From CAWAWP01 sp963841205 (GTDB taxonomy: Bacteria; Chloroflexota; Ktedonobacteria; Ktedonobacterales; JADMIN01), in NCBI GenBank assembly GCA_963841205.1, contig CAWJCH010000022.1:1-64000 (forward strand): a stretch of DNA of 64,000 bases, written 5' to 3'. Position numbers and translations under genes: made by a program. Of this stretch, positions 36,490 through 45,192 are shown piece by piece. Every line of letters starts with the position of its first letter. The stretch's first letter is position 1. A model generated the notes under the pieces. It saw only the letters and a list, made by a program, of their open reading frames with translations, ran no database searches and was not told the DNA's origin.

Positions 36490-37409
36490 ATGAATGAGGT
36501 GCTGCAAACCATCTTCCTGGGGCTGCTGCAGGGAGTCGCGGAGCTCTTCCCGATCAGCAGCTTGGGGCATACGGTGCTGATCCCGGCGCTGCTCGGCTGG
36601 ACCTCGTACGTTCAATCCGACAATTTCCTCCCGATCGTGGTCACGCTGCACCTCGGCACGGCGGCGGCGCTGGTGCTCTTCTACTGGCGCGATTGGTACG
36701 CCCTCGTTCGCGCGTTCTTCAAGACGGCGATTAAAGGGCGACTCGACGCCGATCCGATGGGCAAGACGATCTGGCTGCTGATCGTCGGCACCATTCCGGT
36801 CGGATTGATCGGCCTGTTTCTGGCGACGCGGTTGAGAGACCTGTTCTCGTCGCCGGTGATCGTCTCGGCATTTCTCTGTGCGAACGGCGCGGTTTTGCTC
36901 TTCGGCGAGAGTCGCAGCGGCGTCGTATCGAGCCGAAAGGCGAGGATCGCGACGGCAGGAAGAGACGTTCGCGACGATCGATGACCTGAGCATTCCAGCA
37001 GGCGTTCCTCATCGGGTTGACGCAGTCGTTCGCGCTGTTGCCGGGCATTTCGCGCTCGGGCGTCACCATGGTTGCCTCGCTTCGCGCGAGGTTGAGCCAC
37101 GAGGAGGCGCTGCGGTTCACGTTCCTCCTCGCGACGCCGGTGATCGCGCTGGCGGGGCTGCTCGAAATCCCGAAGCTGATCGGCACCGCCGCGCATCCGG
37201 TGACGCACAACACGCAGATCGCCGCCGCCGCAGGCGGTGTCGCCGCTTTCGTCGCGGCGCATCGTCAGCGTCACATTCCTCTCGCGCTACTTCCGCATCG
37301 GACGTCTGACGCCGTTCGCCATCTACTGCTTCTCGCGGGGCTGTCTGCTTCTGTGATCTTTGCGGGGATTAGCCTACATTGGTTCTCGCTGCCCTGGGCC
37401 GGAAAGTAG
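36490..37409 (+). pseudogene. uppP: undecaprenyl-diphosphatase UppP, frameshifted
   Basis: Integral membrane recycling enzyme for the C55 lipid carrier (BacA family). The first piece begins MNEVLQTIFLGLLQGVAELF and has PISSLGHTVLIPALL (E/Q-rich motif); the second piece (from about 37010) has LLPGISRSGVTMVASL, the PGxSRS phosphatase motif; a third frame near 37260-37320 gives TFLSRYFRIGRLTPFAIYC. Two frame changes are needed (about 36940-37010 and 37255), and another before the last helix. All core motifs are preserved. Functionally linked to mltG upstream (cell-wall synthesis). Confidence 0.82.
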
Positions 37410-37492
37410 ATGGTCGTTTTGCCGAGACAGCAACGGGCTGCCTCGGCCGCCTGCGCCCGCAAGGCGCCACTCACAAACTGGAGCATTGATCT

Positions 37493-37702
37493 ATGTCTGG
37501 GAAGTCGCTATCACTTGCTATCATCGTGGTGGGCGTCGTTTGCCTCCTGATCGGCGTCTACTATCTAATTCCTGGCCCCACGAAGTTCTTGGTGAGCGAT
37601 GCCCCAACGGGGAGCCATATTAAGCATGCGATAGTGTTCTTCGCGCTCGGCATCGTTGCGTTCGTTGCGTCGCGCTTTGCCAGCGCGTCGCGGACGAATT
37701 GA
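37493..37702 (+). CDS. small membrane protein, two helices
   Basis: 69 residues, two hydrophobic segments (LAIIVVGVVCLLIGVYYLI and AIVFFALGIVAFVASRFA) linked by a short loop ending HIKHA. GGAG is just upstream. It looks like the small DUF3185-type membrane proteins, but I cannot confirm this. Confidence 0.55.
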   Translation: MSGKSLSLAIIVVGVVCLLIGVYYLIPGPTKFLVSDAPTGSHIKHAIVFFALGIVAFVASRFASASRTN

Positions 37703-37733
37703 AGCGTTTGTGCCGCGCCGGCACCTTGCTCGT

Positions 37734-37808
37734 CGAGATCCAGCAGCTCGGGCGCACCTGCACCTTATTGCCGACCGCCATCGGGCGCGGCTTGATCGCG
37801 CCGAAGCC
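37734..37808 (-). pseudogene. 75-bp duplicated fragment of the E2 gene
   Basis: Differs from 40298-40372 inside the E2 gene at only 2 of 75 positions and encodes the same FGAIKPRPMAV and QVRPSCWIS stretch (E2 residues about 378-402, one change D to N). Nothing on either side matches E2. The reason for the duplication is unknown. Confidence 0.8.
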
Positions 37809-37914
37809 ATGCAGGGATTCCGTGCTTCGAGCAGCCGCTCGCCGCGAGATCGCCGACCGATGAAGCGTATATCCTCTGTTGTCACCTTTGCTCATGGGGA
37901 CGAGGATACTCGCT

Positions 37915-38580
37915 ATGTCTGTCCCGGATTTCAAAATGGCGCCGCCCGATCCGGTGGGGACGAAAGTCCAGAGGTCAGGTACGCTGGCGATCCTCCTGGC
38001 GTGCTGCGCGGTCTTGGCCAGCCTGGCATGGGGGCCCGCCATTTTGATCGTGGCCTTTGCCTTACATCCATCGCTACCCGGCAACCAGCCAGGAGTCCAG
38101 GCGGCGATAGACATCGCGCGCCAGCAGATGTGGGCGGTCGTGCTTGTCAGTTTCCTCGCGCTCGTCGCACTTGTTGTGGGGGCGCTCCTTGCGGGACGCG
38201 CGGCGTTCCCCTCGACCACAGCGTCGAGCAGGCGGCAGGCCAGGTGGGCGGTAGGCTGCCTCGTGGGCGGTGTGGTCATCGGAGTCGGGCCCTACCTAGT
38301 CGCCTCGTTGAGCCGCGCATTCTACCTGCCCCTGTATGAGAATTTCGTGCTCATCGCGGCCGCGATAGCCGGCGCCGTGGCCAGCTTCATCCTGAGCGGT
38401 ATCGCCCTGCGCCCGGCAGCTGCGAGCGGTGCGGGGATGGCAGGGTCTCGAAGTGCTTGGCGCGTCGGGGCGCGCATCTGCTTGTTGGTGGCTCCCCTCG
38501 TCGCGCTCGCGGTGGCGGCGGCGTTTGCGCTTGCGGCCCAGGTCGTCGTGGGCTTCTACCTGCTGCACCACGTCTACTAA
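37915..38580 (+). CDS. membrane protein of unknown function
   Basis: 221 residues with five or six hydrophobic segments, e.g. LAILLACCAVLASLAWGPAI, MWAVVLVSFLALVALVVGAL, AVGCLVGGVVIGVGPYLVAS, FVLIAAAIAGAVASFILSGI, ICLLVAPLVALAVAAAFALA. GAGGA lies about 10 bases before the ATG at 37915; in-frame starts at 37879 (TTG) and 37894 also exist. No family recognised. Confidence 0.65.
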   Translation: MSVPDFKMAPPDPVGTKVQRSGTLAILLACCAVLASLAWGPAILIVAFALHPSLPGNQPGVQAAIDIARQQMWAVVLVSFLALVALVVGALLAGRAAFPSTTASSRRQARWAVGCLVGGVVIGVGPYLVASLSRAFYLPLYENFVLIAAAIAGAVASFILSGIALRPAAASGAGMAGSRSAWRVGARICLLVAPLVALAVAAAFALAAQVVVGFYLLHHVY

Positions 38581-38704
38581 ACGGCGAGGATTGTTGGCAC
38601 CGGGGCTGGCAAGTGACATGGTTTGGGCTTTAGCCCGCCGCAAGCCGTCATCCCTTGAGGGTATGCGGTGAGGCGTCTGCGGCTTTCGCCAGAAGTCCCC
38701 TCAC

Positions 38705-38743
38705 TTGCCATGACACTAAATGCATGCTATACTAGTGTCATGG
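38705..38743 (+). promoter_or_regulatory. leaderless promoter with inverted-repeat operator, second copy
   Basis: TTGCCA (38705-38710), 17 bases, TATACT (38728-38733), ATG at 38740. CCATGACACTA (38708-38718) and TAGTGTCATGG (38733-38743) are exact complements; the distal arm contains the start codon. The arm sequence differs completely from that of element A, but the layout is the same. Confidence 0.75.
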
Positions 38744-38904
38744 ATACCCGCCAGGAAGACATCCGAATCACCCTGCGCCTACCCGCCGATGTGGCTGAGG
38801 GTATGAAGCAGTCCGCACACGAGAACGACCGCTCCCTCAACGGAGAGATCGTACGGGCGTTGCGGGAATATCTCGCCAAGCGGAAGCGGGACAAGCAGTC
38901 ATGA
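38740..38904 (+). CDS. ribbon-helix-helix protein of TnpB element E
   Basis: 54 residues, MDTRQEDIRITLRLPADVAE then GMKQSAHENDRSLNGEIVRALREYL: an Arc-like RHH with a strand and the helix Ser/Asn pattern SLNGEIVRAL found in Arc/Mnt proteins. Its TGA overlaps the tnpB ATG (ATGA). Only distantly similar to the element A protein, as are the two operators, which fits co-evolution of protein and site. Confidence 0.87.
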   Translation: MDTRQEDIRITLRLPADVAEGMKQSAHENDRSLNGEIVRALREYLAKRKRDKQS

Positions 38905-38914
38905 GCGTGCCGGG

Positions 38915-38938
38915 TGTGCCGGGTGTGCCGGGTGTGCG
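38915..38938. repeat. 9-bp tandem repeat in tnpB 5' end
   Basis: Three consecutive CCGGGTGTG-type units encoding PGV repeats at the TnpB N terminus. Confidence 0.6.
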
Positions 38939-39999
38939 CAAAACCTACCAGGAGAAGCTGCGGCCGACGCCCGCCCAAGAGCGTGAGCTTGAGGCGGTCC
39001 TGTGGCGTTGCCGCACGCGCTCTACAACACCGCCTTGGAACAGCGCATTACGGCCTATCGAAGTTTTGGTGTAACGCTATCTCGCTACGATCAAGAAGCG
39101 GAACTGAAAGACCTTCGCGCCGCCTTCCCAGAATACGCTTCCATCCATAGTCACGTGCTGCAAGACGTGCTGGCGCGGCTGGACAAGGCCTATCAAGCGT
39201 TCTTCCGACGGGTGCAGGCGGGGCAAGCGCCAGGCTTCCCGCGCTTCCAGGGGCGCACCCGCTACCACTCCTTCACCTATAAGGAGTATGGCAACGGCGC
39301 TCGCCTCGCTAACGGCTCCCTCGTCCTGTCGAAGCTTGGCCGCATCGCCGTCCGCTGGTCGCGCCAATTGGGAGGTATACCCAAGACGGTTACTATTCGT
39401 CACGAGGCCGATGGCTGGTACGGCTCCTTCTCCCGTGCGGATGTGCCCACCCGGCCGCTTCCTGAGACGGGATGCGAGACCGGCATTGACGTGGGGTTGC
39501 AGGTGTTCCTGATGACGGCGCAGGATGACGGCGCAGGGCGAGATCGTCGGCAACCCGCGCCACTATCGCAAGGTATCGCAAGGCGGAACGACAGCTTGCC
39601 AAGGCCCACCGTCGGGTATCCGGGCGCGAGAAAGGCGGTGCGCGTCGCACGAAGGCGGTGGCACTGCTGGCGAAGCAGCATCAGCACATCAAGCGCCAGC
39701 GCCGAGACTTTCGGCACAAGACGGCGCTCATGCTCGTTCGCCGGTACGACACGATCTAGCACGAGGCCATTCAACCCGCCAACCTGACCCGCCGTCCCGC
39801 GTCCAAGCTGGATTCAGATGGCGGGTATCTCCAGGACGGAGCCCGCCGTAACGCGGGTCTCAACAAGAGCATTCACGACGCCGGATGGGGCCGATCCCTC
39901 TCTCTCCTCGCTTGCAAGGCAGCATGCGCCGGGAAGCGGGTGGCGGCGGTCAATCCGGCATACACGTCGCAGGATTGCAGCGGGTGTGGTGAGCGCGTG

Positions 40000-40198
40000 C
40001 AGAAATCACGCTCGGTGCGCACCCACGTCTGCACACATTGCGGCCTCGTGCTCGACAGGGATGAGCACGCGGCCAGGAATAGCCAATGGCGCGGACAGTG
40101 GCGCGGACAGTGGCGCGGACAGCGCCTTCGGGGAGTCCCGGCGATGGCCGGGGCCGTGAACCGAGAACCCGTCGGTCTTTAGACCGTGCGGAGTATCA
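40000..40198 (+). ncRNA. candidate omega/reRNA region of element E
   Basis: By analogy, the 3' part of tnpB plus the right-end hairpin. The putative guide would start in the E2 3' end (GTAGCGTGCCAGC). The tandem repeat inside may disrupt the scaffold. Not folded. Confidence 0.3.
40087..40124. repeat. 12-bp tandem repeat in tnpB 3' end
   Basis: Three consecutive TGGCGCGGACAG-type units encoding WRGQ repeats after RuvC-III, in the region that would be part of the guide-RNA scaffold. Confidence 0.6.
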
Positions 40199-41503
40199 GT
40201 AGCGTGCCAGCTCGTCGGGATGCTCCAGCGCGTTAACCAGCGTACCCATGAACTGTGCGGCGGCGGCGCCGTCCACGATGCGGTGATCCGCCGAGAGCGA
40301 GATCCAGCAACTCGGGCGCACCTGCACCTTATCGCCGACCGCCATCGGGCGCGGCTTGATCGCGCCGAAGCCGACGACGCAGGCCTCCGGCGGATTGATC
40401 AGCGGCGCGCCCGTATCGACGGGGCCGGCGGCGCCGACGTTCGTGATCGTGATCGTGCTGCCGCTGAGCGACTTGGCGTCGAGCTTGCCGTCGCGGGCGA
40501 GCTGCACCAACCGGTTGCACTCTACGGCGATCTCGACAAGCGAGCGCATATGCGCGTCGCGCACCACCGGCACCAGCAGGCCGCGTGGGGTATCCGTCGC
40601 GATGCCTACGGAAATCGAGCGCTTGACGACGATGGCGTTGCCCTCTTCGTCCCAGCGCGAGTTGAGGATGGGATAGGCTTTGACGGCTTCCACCAGCGCC
40701 CGCACGAAGAACGGCAGGAAGGTCAGCTTGCTCTCGGCGTAGGCGCGATCTCCTTTGAGCCGGTCGCGGAGCGCGACGAGCGCGGCGGCGTCGAAGAGCG
40801 AGTATTCGGTGAAATGAGGGATCGTCGTGGCGGCGCGCACCATGCGGGCGGCGATGGCCTTGCGCAGCCCAATCGTGCTGATGCGCTCCTCATCCGAGGC
40901 TGCGGCTGGCGCTGGGGAAGGGACCGAAGCAACTGGGCGCAACGCTCCCGTCCGCGCTTCGAGGTCTTCGACACGGATGCGTCCGCCGGGGCCCGTGCCT
41001 GCGATGCCGCTGAGGTCGATGCCGCGCTCGGCGGCGATTTTGCGCACCAGCGGGCTCGCTCGCTCCGCATCAACGCCGGAGAGCGCGGGGGTCGGCGCGT
41101 CGAGCCGGGGATCGCTGTCGTGCGCGGTGCGGGCGGCGCTGGCGACCGCGCCCGCCACGCCACGGGGCCTGCGCGCGAAGGCGGTGCGCGGCGCATCCGT
41201 ACCATAGCCGACGAGCACGGGACCATGCCCGTCGGGTTGCGGCGTTGGCGTACTGGCGGGTGCGCCGCCACCTTCGGCGATGGTGATCAACGCCGCGCCG
41301 ACGGCCACGCTCTCGCCCGGCTGCGCGTGCAGCGCCTGCACCGTGCCGGCGAACGGCGACGGGATGTCCACCAGCGCCTTGGCGGTCTCCACCTGGCAGA
41401 TCGGCTGGTTGAGCGTGATGCGGTCACCCACGCGCACCAACCACTGGACCACCTGCGCCTCTTCGAGTCCCTCGCCCAGATCGGGCAGCCGAAATTGGCT
41501 CAT
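40196..41503 (-). CDS. dihydrolipoamide acyltransferase (E2) of a 2-oxoacid dehydrogenase
   Basis: 435 residues. Lipoyl domain (about 1-75) with Lys42 in VETAKALVDIPSP; a linker; peripheral E1/E3-binding domain VRKIAAERGIDLSGIAGTGP; catalytic CAT domain with LSADHRIVDG (His407, Asp411). It accepts the acyl group from E1 and passes it to CoA. The ATG at 41503 overlaps the iscB stop (TGATG) and has no good ribosome binding site of its own; the insertion of the IscB element separates it from E1-beta. The stop codon at 40196 is formed by the edge of element E. No E3 gene is in the window. Confidence 0.92.
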   Translation of the reverse strand: MSQFRLPDLGEGLEEAQVVQWLVRVGDRITLNQPICQVETAKALVDIPSPFAGTVQALHAQPGESVAVGAALITIAEGGGAPASTPTPQPDGHGPVLVGYGTDAPRTAFARRPRGVAGAVASAARTAHDSDPRLDAPTPALSGVDAERASPLVRKIAAERGIDLSGIAGTGPGGRIRVEDLEARTGALRPVASVPSPAPAAASDEERISTIGLRKAIAARMVRAATTIPHFTEYSLFDAAALVALRDRLKGDRAYAESKLTFLPFFVRALVEAVKAYPILNSRWDEEGNAIVVKRSISVGIATDTPRGLLVPVVRDAHMRSLVEIAVECNRLVQLARDGKLDAKSLSGSTITITNVGAAGPVDTGAPLINPPEACVVGFGAIKPRPMAVGDKVQVRPSCWISLSADHRIVDGAAAAQFMGTLVNALEHPDELARY

Positions 41504-42825
41504 CAACTATTCGGCGCGGAGACCCCACCCGTTAGGGCAGGGGGAAGCGCCGCTCCTTTCGCATAGGTATAGCCATCGCCACGATGCAACGGCTGACAAT
41601 GCCGGTAGTGGATGCCCTGTAGCGTCCCGCTGGCCGTCTTGAGGTTGCACGAGCCGCTGGCGCGAATGGTCATGCGCCCCACGTAGACGCCCACCTTCGT
41701 GCTGGTGGCTGGTACGACCGCACGCACGATGTCGCCGGTGCGGAATCTCCCGACCACACTCGTCTCTTTCGGTGCCTTGTCGGGGAAGCCGAACGCATTC
41801 GTCCGACACATCTGACGGCTATGTCGCCCCATCGCGATGATGCGCAGTGGCACCATGCCCCTGATCCGCAGCCCTTCTGGAGTACCGGCTCCTACACAGA
41901 CAGCATCCAGCCAATGGGTTTTCGGCAAACCACGTCGCGTTCGGTTCCACTTGGTGCGCCCTCCCGATCCAGTTTCCAGCGGCATTCCCATCGCTTGCAA
42001 GCGTCCATACAACGCCCACCGGCTCGCGTTGACCGCAGCCGCATCCCTGAGCGGCATCCTGGCTTGTGCCTGTACGCCAGGATGCCCGAACTCGTCCGCT
42101 GTACGATCCCCTTTGGCCTGATTGCAATTGTGGCACGCCAATGCGAGATTCGAGACACGATCACCGCCCCCGAGCGCCTTCGGGACGATGTGCTCGACTT
42201 CAAATTGGGTATCGGTTTTGCCGCAATAGGCGCACCGCCGCTGGAACTTCTCCAGCAGGTATTGTCGGATTTCGAATCCGGCGAGTTCTCCCCTCTGGTA
42301 TTCCACGCCGCGGACCTCGGCGTCTTGCATCAGGGCCATATCGAACTTCACCAGTTCCAGGCTGATCGTCCCGACTGGACACCAGCGGCGCAGGCGCTCC
42401 ACCCAGGTGGTGACATTCGCGATGCGCGACTCGAGCGACGGAGGGAGCCAACCCTGCTGACGCCGACGATTGGCGAAGCGGGGCGGACGATAGCGAGTAT
42501 GGCGCTGCCGACGCGAACGGCGGCAGATGCGGCGCTGGTCAAGACGTCCTTTGACCTGGCTTCCCCGATGGGAAACCTCTGCCGCCCACACGACCTGCCC
42601 GGGGGCATTGTTGACCACCGCGATGCCGGTCGTTTTGCTCCCCGGATCAAGCTTGACGCATAGGGGCTGTGGCGCGGTATCCGGTTGAGCGTCCTTCATG
42701 ATCAGCGTAAAAGGGTAACGACGTAGCACCGCAGCATACCCGGTTGTGAGCAGATAGCGCGCTCGGCCCGGGTGAATCGGATCGAGCGGCTGACGCTGCT
42801 GATCCACCACAAAGACTGAGGACAT
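41503..42825 (-). CDS. iscB: IscB, RNA-guided HNH/RuvC endonuclease
   Basis: Intact 440-residue ancestor-type relative of Cas9. PLMP-like N terminus with QPLDPIHPGRARYLL; RuvC-I Asp60 in VKLDPGSKTTGIAV; Arg-rich bridge helix RRSRRQRHTRYRPPRFANRR; RuvC-II Glu157 in ISLELVKFD; HNH with Cys198/Cys201 (CAYCGK), EHIVPKALGGGD including Glu211-His212, and Cys231/Cys234 (CHNCNQ); RuvC-III His304/Asp307 in KTHWLDAV; and a beta-rich C-terminal domain. ATG at 42825 with AGGAG; longer starts enter the RNA leader. The last codons overlap the element end and stop on TGATG with E2. Confidence 0.95.
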   Translation of the reverse strand: MSSVFVVDQQRQPLDPIHPGRARYLLTTGYAAVLRRYPFTLIMKDAQPDTAPQPLCVKLDPGSKTTGIAVVNNAPGQVVWAAEVSHRGSQVKGRLDQRRICRRSRRQRHTRYRPPRFANRRRQQGWLPPSLESRIANVTTWVERLRRWCPVGTISLELVKFDMALMQDAEVRGVEYQRGELAGFEIRQYLLEKFQRRCAYCGKTDTQFEVEHIVPKALGGGDRVSNLALACHNCNQAKGDRTADEFGHPGVQAQARMPLRDAAAVNASRWALYGRLQAMGMPLETGSGGRTKWNRTRRGLPKTHWLDAVCVGAGTPEGLRIRGMVPLRIIAMGRHSRQMCRTNAFGFPDKAPKETSVVGRFRTGDIVRAVVPATSTKVGVYVGRMTIRASGSCNLKTASGTLQGIHYRHCQPLHRGDGYTYAKGAALPPALTGGVSAPNS

Positions 42826-43096
42826 GGTTCCAACTCCTGAGAGTCTCCCCGTGCGGGGGTAAGGTTTCCCTCGTCCAGGTTTGGGAGCGGCCATCTGTCT
42901 GATGCACTGAGTTTCACACCCCATGTCTCTGTTTAACATCAGACTTGCAGCGGTCAGGACTGAGATGCCATCCTGACGTGCGAACTTGGGCGCTCCTCCC
43001 AAACGGCTCCTTCTTGCGAAGGGGACTGGTCAGCATCGGGGCTTACTGACGCAAGCCCCTGCGTTTACGCATGGGGTCGCTGACCGTCGCGTCAAC
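41515..43096 (-). mobile_element. IscB element D inserted in the 2-oxoacid dehydrogenase operon
   Basis: The iscB 3' side has the stem ACCCCACCCGTTAGGGCAGG (near 41522) and GGGGAAGCGCCG. The upstream side has CCCCTGCG-TTTAC-GCATGGGG (near 43047-43068) and ends close to GCGTCAACTCCC (43096). Both ends match those of elements A-C, but iscB points the other way from tnpB relative to them. No transposase is present. The insertion falls exactly between the E1-beta stop and the E2 start. Confidence 0.72.
42826..43096 (-). ncRNA. candidate omega RNA of IscB
   Basis: IscB guide RNAs are encoded just upstream of iscB, with the guide at the 5' side taken from the flank. This 270-base stretch is non-coding and contains several stems, e.g. 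GGGGCTTGCGTCAGTAAGCCCC and CCCCTTCGCAAGAAGG (minus strand). If the rule holds, the guide comes from the E1-beta 3' end. Not folded. Confidence 0.55.
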
Positions 43097-43102
43097 TCCC
43101 GG

Positions 43103-44082
43103 CTAATAGGCGCGCGTGCGGTCCACGGCTTCGAGGATGCGGTCGGCATCCGGCAGGAAGAGTTTCTCCACCCGCGCGGGCGGGTACGGCATCGTGGGGC
43201 TGCCCACGCGCTCGACCGGCGCGGCGAGCACGTCGAAGAGATCGTGCATCAACGCGCGCGGCGATCTCAGCGCCCAGCCCCATGAAGACCGGCGCCTCGT
43301 GGACGACCACCGCGCGGCGCGTCTTGCGCACCGATGCCTGGATGGTATCCATGTCGAGCGGCGCGAGGCTGCGCAGGTCGATCACTTCGAGCGACGTACC
43401 CTCGCCTTCGGCGGTTTCAGCAGCGGCCAGCGCCACCTGCACCGTGGGACCGTAGGCGATCACCGTCGCGTCGGTGCCCTCGCGTGCCACACGTGCGCGG
43501 TCGAGCGGCAGCGGCGGGCAACGGCAGGTCGATCTCCTGCCGGCTCCAGTAGCGCGCCTTCGGCTCCAGGAAGATCACCGGATCGGGATCGCGGATCGCC
43601 GCCGTCAGCAGCGCATAGGCGTCCGCTGGGCGTCGCGGGCGAGACCACCTTCAGCCCGGCGGTGTGGATGTAGTAGGTCTCGGGGCTCTCGGAGTGCTGC
43701 TCGATGGCGCCGATGTTGCCGCCGTAGGGGATGCGAATCACGAGCTGCATCGGGCAGGCGCCGCCGGTGCGCGTGTGGTACTTGGCGATGTTGCTGGTCA
43801 CCTGCTGGAAGGAGGGATACGAGAAGGCGTCGAACTGCATCTCGGCGACGGGGCGAAAGCCCTTGATCGCCAGCCCAAGCGCCGAGCGCGGCGATGGTCG
43901 CCTCCGCCAGCGGCGTATCGAAGACACGCTCGCGCGCCGAACTCGTCTTGCAAGCCGTCGGTCACGCGGAAGACGCCGCCGAGCTTGCCGACATCCTCGC
44001 CGAAGATCAGCACGCGCGGATCGTCGCGCGAGCGCGTCATGCAGCGCCAGGTTGAGCGCCTTGCCCATCGTGACGCCGTCAT
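43103..44082 (-). pseudogene. 2-oxoacid dehydrogenase E1 component, beta subunit, frameshifted
   Basis: Transketolase-like beta subunit that with E1-alpha decarboxylates the 2-oxoacid. Pieces give MGKALNLALHDALARR, DDPRVLIFGEDVGKLGGVF, KGFRPVAEMQFDAFSYPSFQ, RIPYGGNIGAIEQHSESPET, DLRSLAPLDMDTI, VVVHEAPVFMGLGAEIAA and the C terminus GSPTMPYPPARVEKLFLPD, covering the whole family length in at least five frame changes. Its likely ATG (44082) overlaps the E1-alpha stop as ATGA if one base near 44070 is an error. No in-frame nonsense substitutions are apparent, so sequencing indels are likely. Confidence 0.85.
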
Positions 44083-45192
44083 GCGCGCCTCCCTTCCAGC
44101 TGGAGGTCGGCCAGGAAAGCGGCCTTCTCGCGCAGCAGCGCTCCGGTGGGTTGGCAAAGACCAGATCGAAGACGGCTCCGGGATGGACCGGCGGCGCGTT
44201 CAACAGCGTCTGGCGCATCGCGGCGGCGCGCGTCCTCGGCCTCTTCGTTCACCGCGCGCTCGAAGGCGTCGTCGAAGGCGTTGCGCTGGCGCAGCCGCTC
44301 GGCGGCGCGCGCTATGGGGTCTTTCGCGCGCCACGGCTCGACGTCCGCTTCGGTGCGGTAGCGCGTCGGATCGTCCGAGGTGGTATGCGGCCTGAATGCG
44401 ATACGTCAGCGCCTCCACGAGGTAGGGTCCGTCGCCGCGCCGCGCTCGTTCGGCGGCGGCCCGTCACGACCGCGTAGACCGTCAGCACGTCGGTGCCGTC
44501 CACGCGCACGCCTGGGAAGCCGTAGCCCTCGGCGCGGTCGGCGATGCGCCCCGCCACCTGCTGGCGCATCGGCACCGAGATGGCCCACTGGTTGTTCTCG
44601 CAGAGGAAGACCACCGGCGCCTTGAAGACGGCGGCGAAGTTCATCGCCTCGTGCCAGTCGCCGGTGGAGGTCGCGCCCTCGCCGAAGCCGGTCAGCACGG
44701 CGATCTGCTCGTGGTCGAGCTTGCAGCCCAGCGCGAAGCCGACCGCGTGCGGCACCTGCGTCCCCACGGGGATGATGAAGGGAGCGAAGCGGCGCTCGTT
44801 GCGGATTCCAGGCGCCGTGCGTCTGCCCGCGGAAGATGGTCATGATCGTCGCCGGGGTCGATGCCGCGGCAGACCGCCATCGCGAAGTCGCGGTAATAGG
44901 GGAAGATCCAGTCCGTCTGGGCCATCGCCATCGCCGCGCCGACCTGCGCCGCCTCGTGCCCGGCGTAGGGCCCCCAGAGGCCAAGCTCACCCTGCCGCTG
45001 AAGGTTGAGCCCCTCTTGATCGAGCCGGCGGCAGACGACCATCAGCCGGTAGAGATCGCGCAGCGTCTCGTCGGAGATCGCCTCCGCGCGCTCAGCCTCC
45101 ACCGTCAGCACGCCATCCGCGTCGAGCATCGCCGCGATGGGGTCGTGCTCGCGCGCCTCAGCACGCGAGGCGAGTGGTGGCGCCTTTGCCAT
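44079..45192 (-). pseudogene. 2-oxoacid dehydrogenase E1 component, alpha subunit, frameshifted
   Basis: Thiamine-diphosphate-binding alpha subunit, pyruvate- or branched-chain-type. The intact N part starts MAKAPPLASRAEA and has LMVVCRRLDQEGLNLQRQGE then LGLWGPYAGHEAAQVGAAMA; the middle part has GFGEGATSTGDWHEAMNFAA and VVFLCENNQWAIS (TPP/Mg motif); the C end is LLREKAAFLADLQLEGRRA. Frames change near 44850, 44790, 44460 and again further on. GAGGAG precedes the ATG at 45192. It leads the operon E1-alpha, E1-beta, (IscB), E2. Confidence 0.86.

Larger units (their letters stand above)
38901..40182 (+). pseudogene. tnpB: TnpB, frameshifted and with an internal stop
   Basis: The frame starts MSVPGVPGVPGVRKTYQEKL and shifts near 39010 (YNTALEQRITAYRSFGVTLS onward), again near 39530, and again before the C-terminal piece. 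RuvC-I Asp is in GIDVGLQVFLM. In the RuvC-II region DTI-stop-HEAIQPANL has TAG where element A has TAT, so this copy is truly inactive. The zinc finger is complete (CSGCGERV, CTHCG), followed by LDRDEHAARN. The N terminus carries a 9-bp triplicate repeat (CCGGGTGTG) and the C terminus a 12-bp triplicate (TGGCGCGGACAG), both in frame. Confidence 0.85.
38615..40198 (+). mobile_element. IS605-type TnpB element E (decayed, no tnpA)
   Basis: The left end is approximate: hairpins GGGCTTTAGCCC (near 38628) and the segment up to AAGTCCCC. The right end has CGGTCTTTAGACCG (40173-40186) and finishes GAGTATCA (40198), comparable to GAGTGTCAA of elements A and B. Its terminal TCA forms the stop codon of the E2 gene that abuts it. 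Contents: RHH gene, broken tnpB, two short tandem repeats. Confidence 0.65.
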
